Source of the DNA: Caldilineaceae bacterium
GTDB lineage: Bacteria; Chloroflexota; Anaerolineae; Caldilineales; Caldilineaceae
Assembly (NCBI GenBank): GCA_020845455.1
Contig: JADLFO010000204.1
Location: 1-40,419 of the forward strand
DNA: 40,419 nucleotides
Direction of reading: 5' to 3'
The notes under the pieces are model-generated. The model was not told where the DNA came from and ran no database searches. It worked only from the letters and a program-made list of their open reading frames with translations. Shown here one piece after another: positions 40,282-40,419 of this stretch. The translations under genes and the position numbers were made by a program. How positions within the stretch are numbered: position 1 is the stretch's first letter; each line of letters starts with the position of its first letter.

Positions 40282-40419
40282 ATGCACCGAATCGACCATC
40301 CCACAGGCGGCTATCGCTTCCTGACGGGCATCGCGCCCTACTCCGCCGGTGTCAGCGCCGCGCCGGGCTATGCCATCGTCCGCCGCCAACTGGCGCAGCC
40401 GCTGCCGCTCGCCGCCGGT
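40282..40419 (+). CDS. N-terminal part of a protein of unknown function (runs off window)
   Basis: The frame from the ATG at 40282 stays open to the window edge for 46 codons. It starts MHRIDHPTGGYRFLTGIAPY and continues with YSAGVSAAPGYAIVRRQL. I think this resembles the start of a conserved family seen next to sugar-catabolic genes, but the call is weak. It follows cutC by 32 bases and is probably co-transcribed. A different ATG at 40268 is in another frame. Confidence 0.55.
   Translation, partial: MHRIDHPTGGYRFLTGIAPYSAGVSAAPGYAIVRRQLAQPLPLAAG

Overview
The window is high-G+C bacterial chromosomal DNA. It looks like ordinary host backbone plus a long sugar-acid catabolic locus; no phage, IS element, CRISPR array or rRNA was found. 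A Chloroflexota host (Anaerolineae/Caldilineae-like) is my best guess. The reasons are a Tat-type, lipobox-bearing sugar-binding protein, Thr/Pro-rich secreted proteins and lipoproteins, a short-form HisG with HisZ, and many catabolic families common in that phylum. This is an inference from family content, not a marker-gene result.

Layout. (1) 1-6.8 kb, mostly minus strand: the start of a secreted protein, an orphan NarL-type response regulator, a large secreted VIT/VWA protein, a tRNA-Gly(CCC) gene on the plus strand with a near-consensus promoter and a terminator, a membrane-anchored TPR-like protein, and a YedK/HMCES-type abasic-site protein. (2) 6.9-11.1 kb, plus strand: a small exported protein, hisZ-hisG, a dTDP-sugar epimerase-like gene overlapping hisG, an MTA phosphorylase, and rpmG (L33). 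(3) 11.2-16 kb: a secreted SH3b protein behind a structured-looking leader, a convergent lipoprotein, and an OmpR-type two-component pair with tandem 11-bp repeats upstream. (4) 16.2-21.5 kb: two membrane proteins on the plus strand, converging on a four-gene minus-strand operon (GNAT, two tandem paralogues of an uncharacterised family, MBL-fold hydrolase). (5) 21.8-23.7 kb: an SDR dehydrogenase and an amidohydrolase interrupted by one in-frame amber codon.

(6) 23.7-40.4 kb is the most interesting part: a divergent catabolic locus. Leftward from about 33.0 kb run an SMP-30 lactonase, a LarA-type nickel racemase/epimerase, a PhyH dioxygenase, a split transketolase (two subunits), a cupin, a Gfo/Idh/MocA dehydrogenase and an MFS-HEAT fusion transporter. 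Rightward run two sugar permeases and a Tat/lipoprotein binding protein (no ATPase), a ManD-type enolase-superfamily dehydratase, a UxuA-type TIM-barrel dehydratase, a NIPSNAP protein, CutC and the start of another gene. Between the two arms is a perfect 14-bp palindrome that overlaps the -35 box of the leftward promoter and sits just upstream of a TTGACA/TATACT rightward promoter.

Taken together, the locus looks like uptake of a sugar or sugar acid, lactone opening, C2 epimerisation by a Ni-dependent LarA homologue, dehydration, and two-carbon transfer by a split transketolase. The substrate and the order of steps are inferred. I do not know of a described pathway with exactly this gene set.
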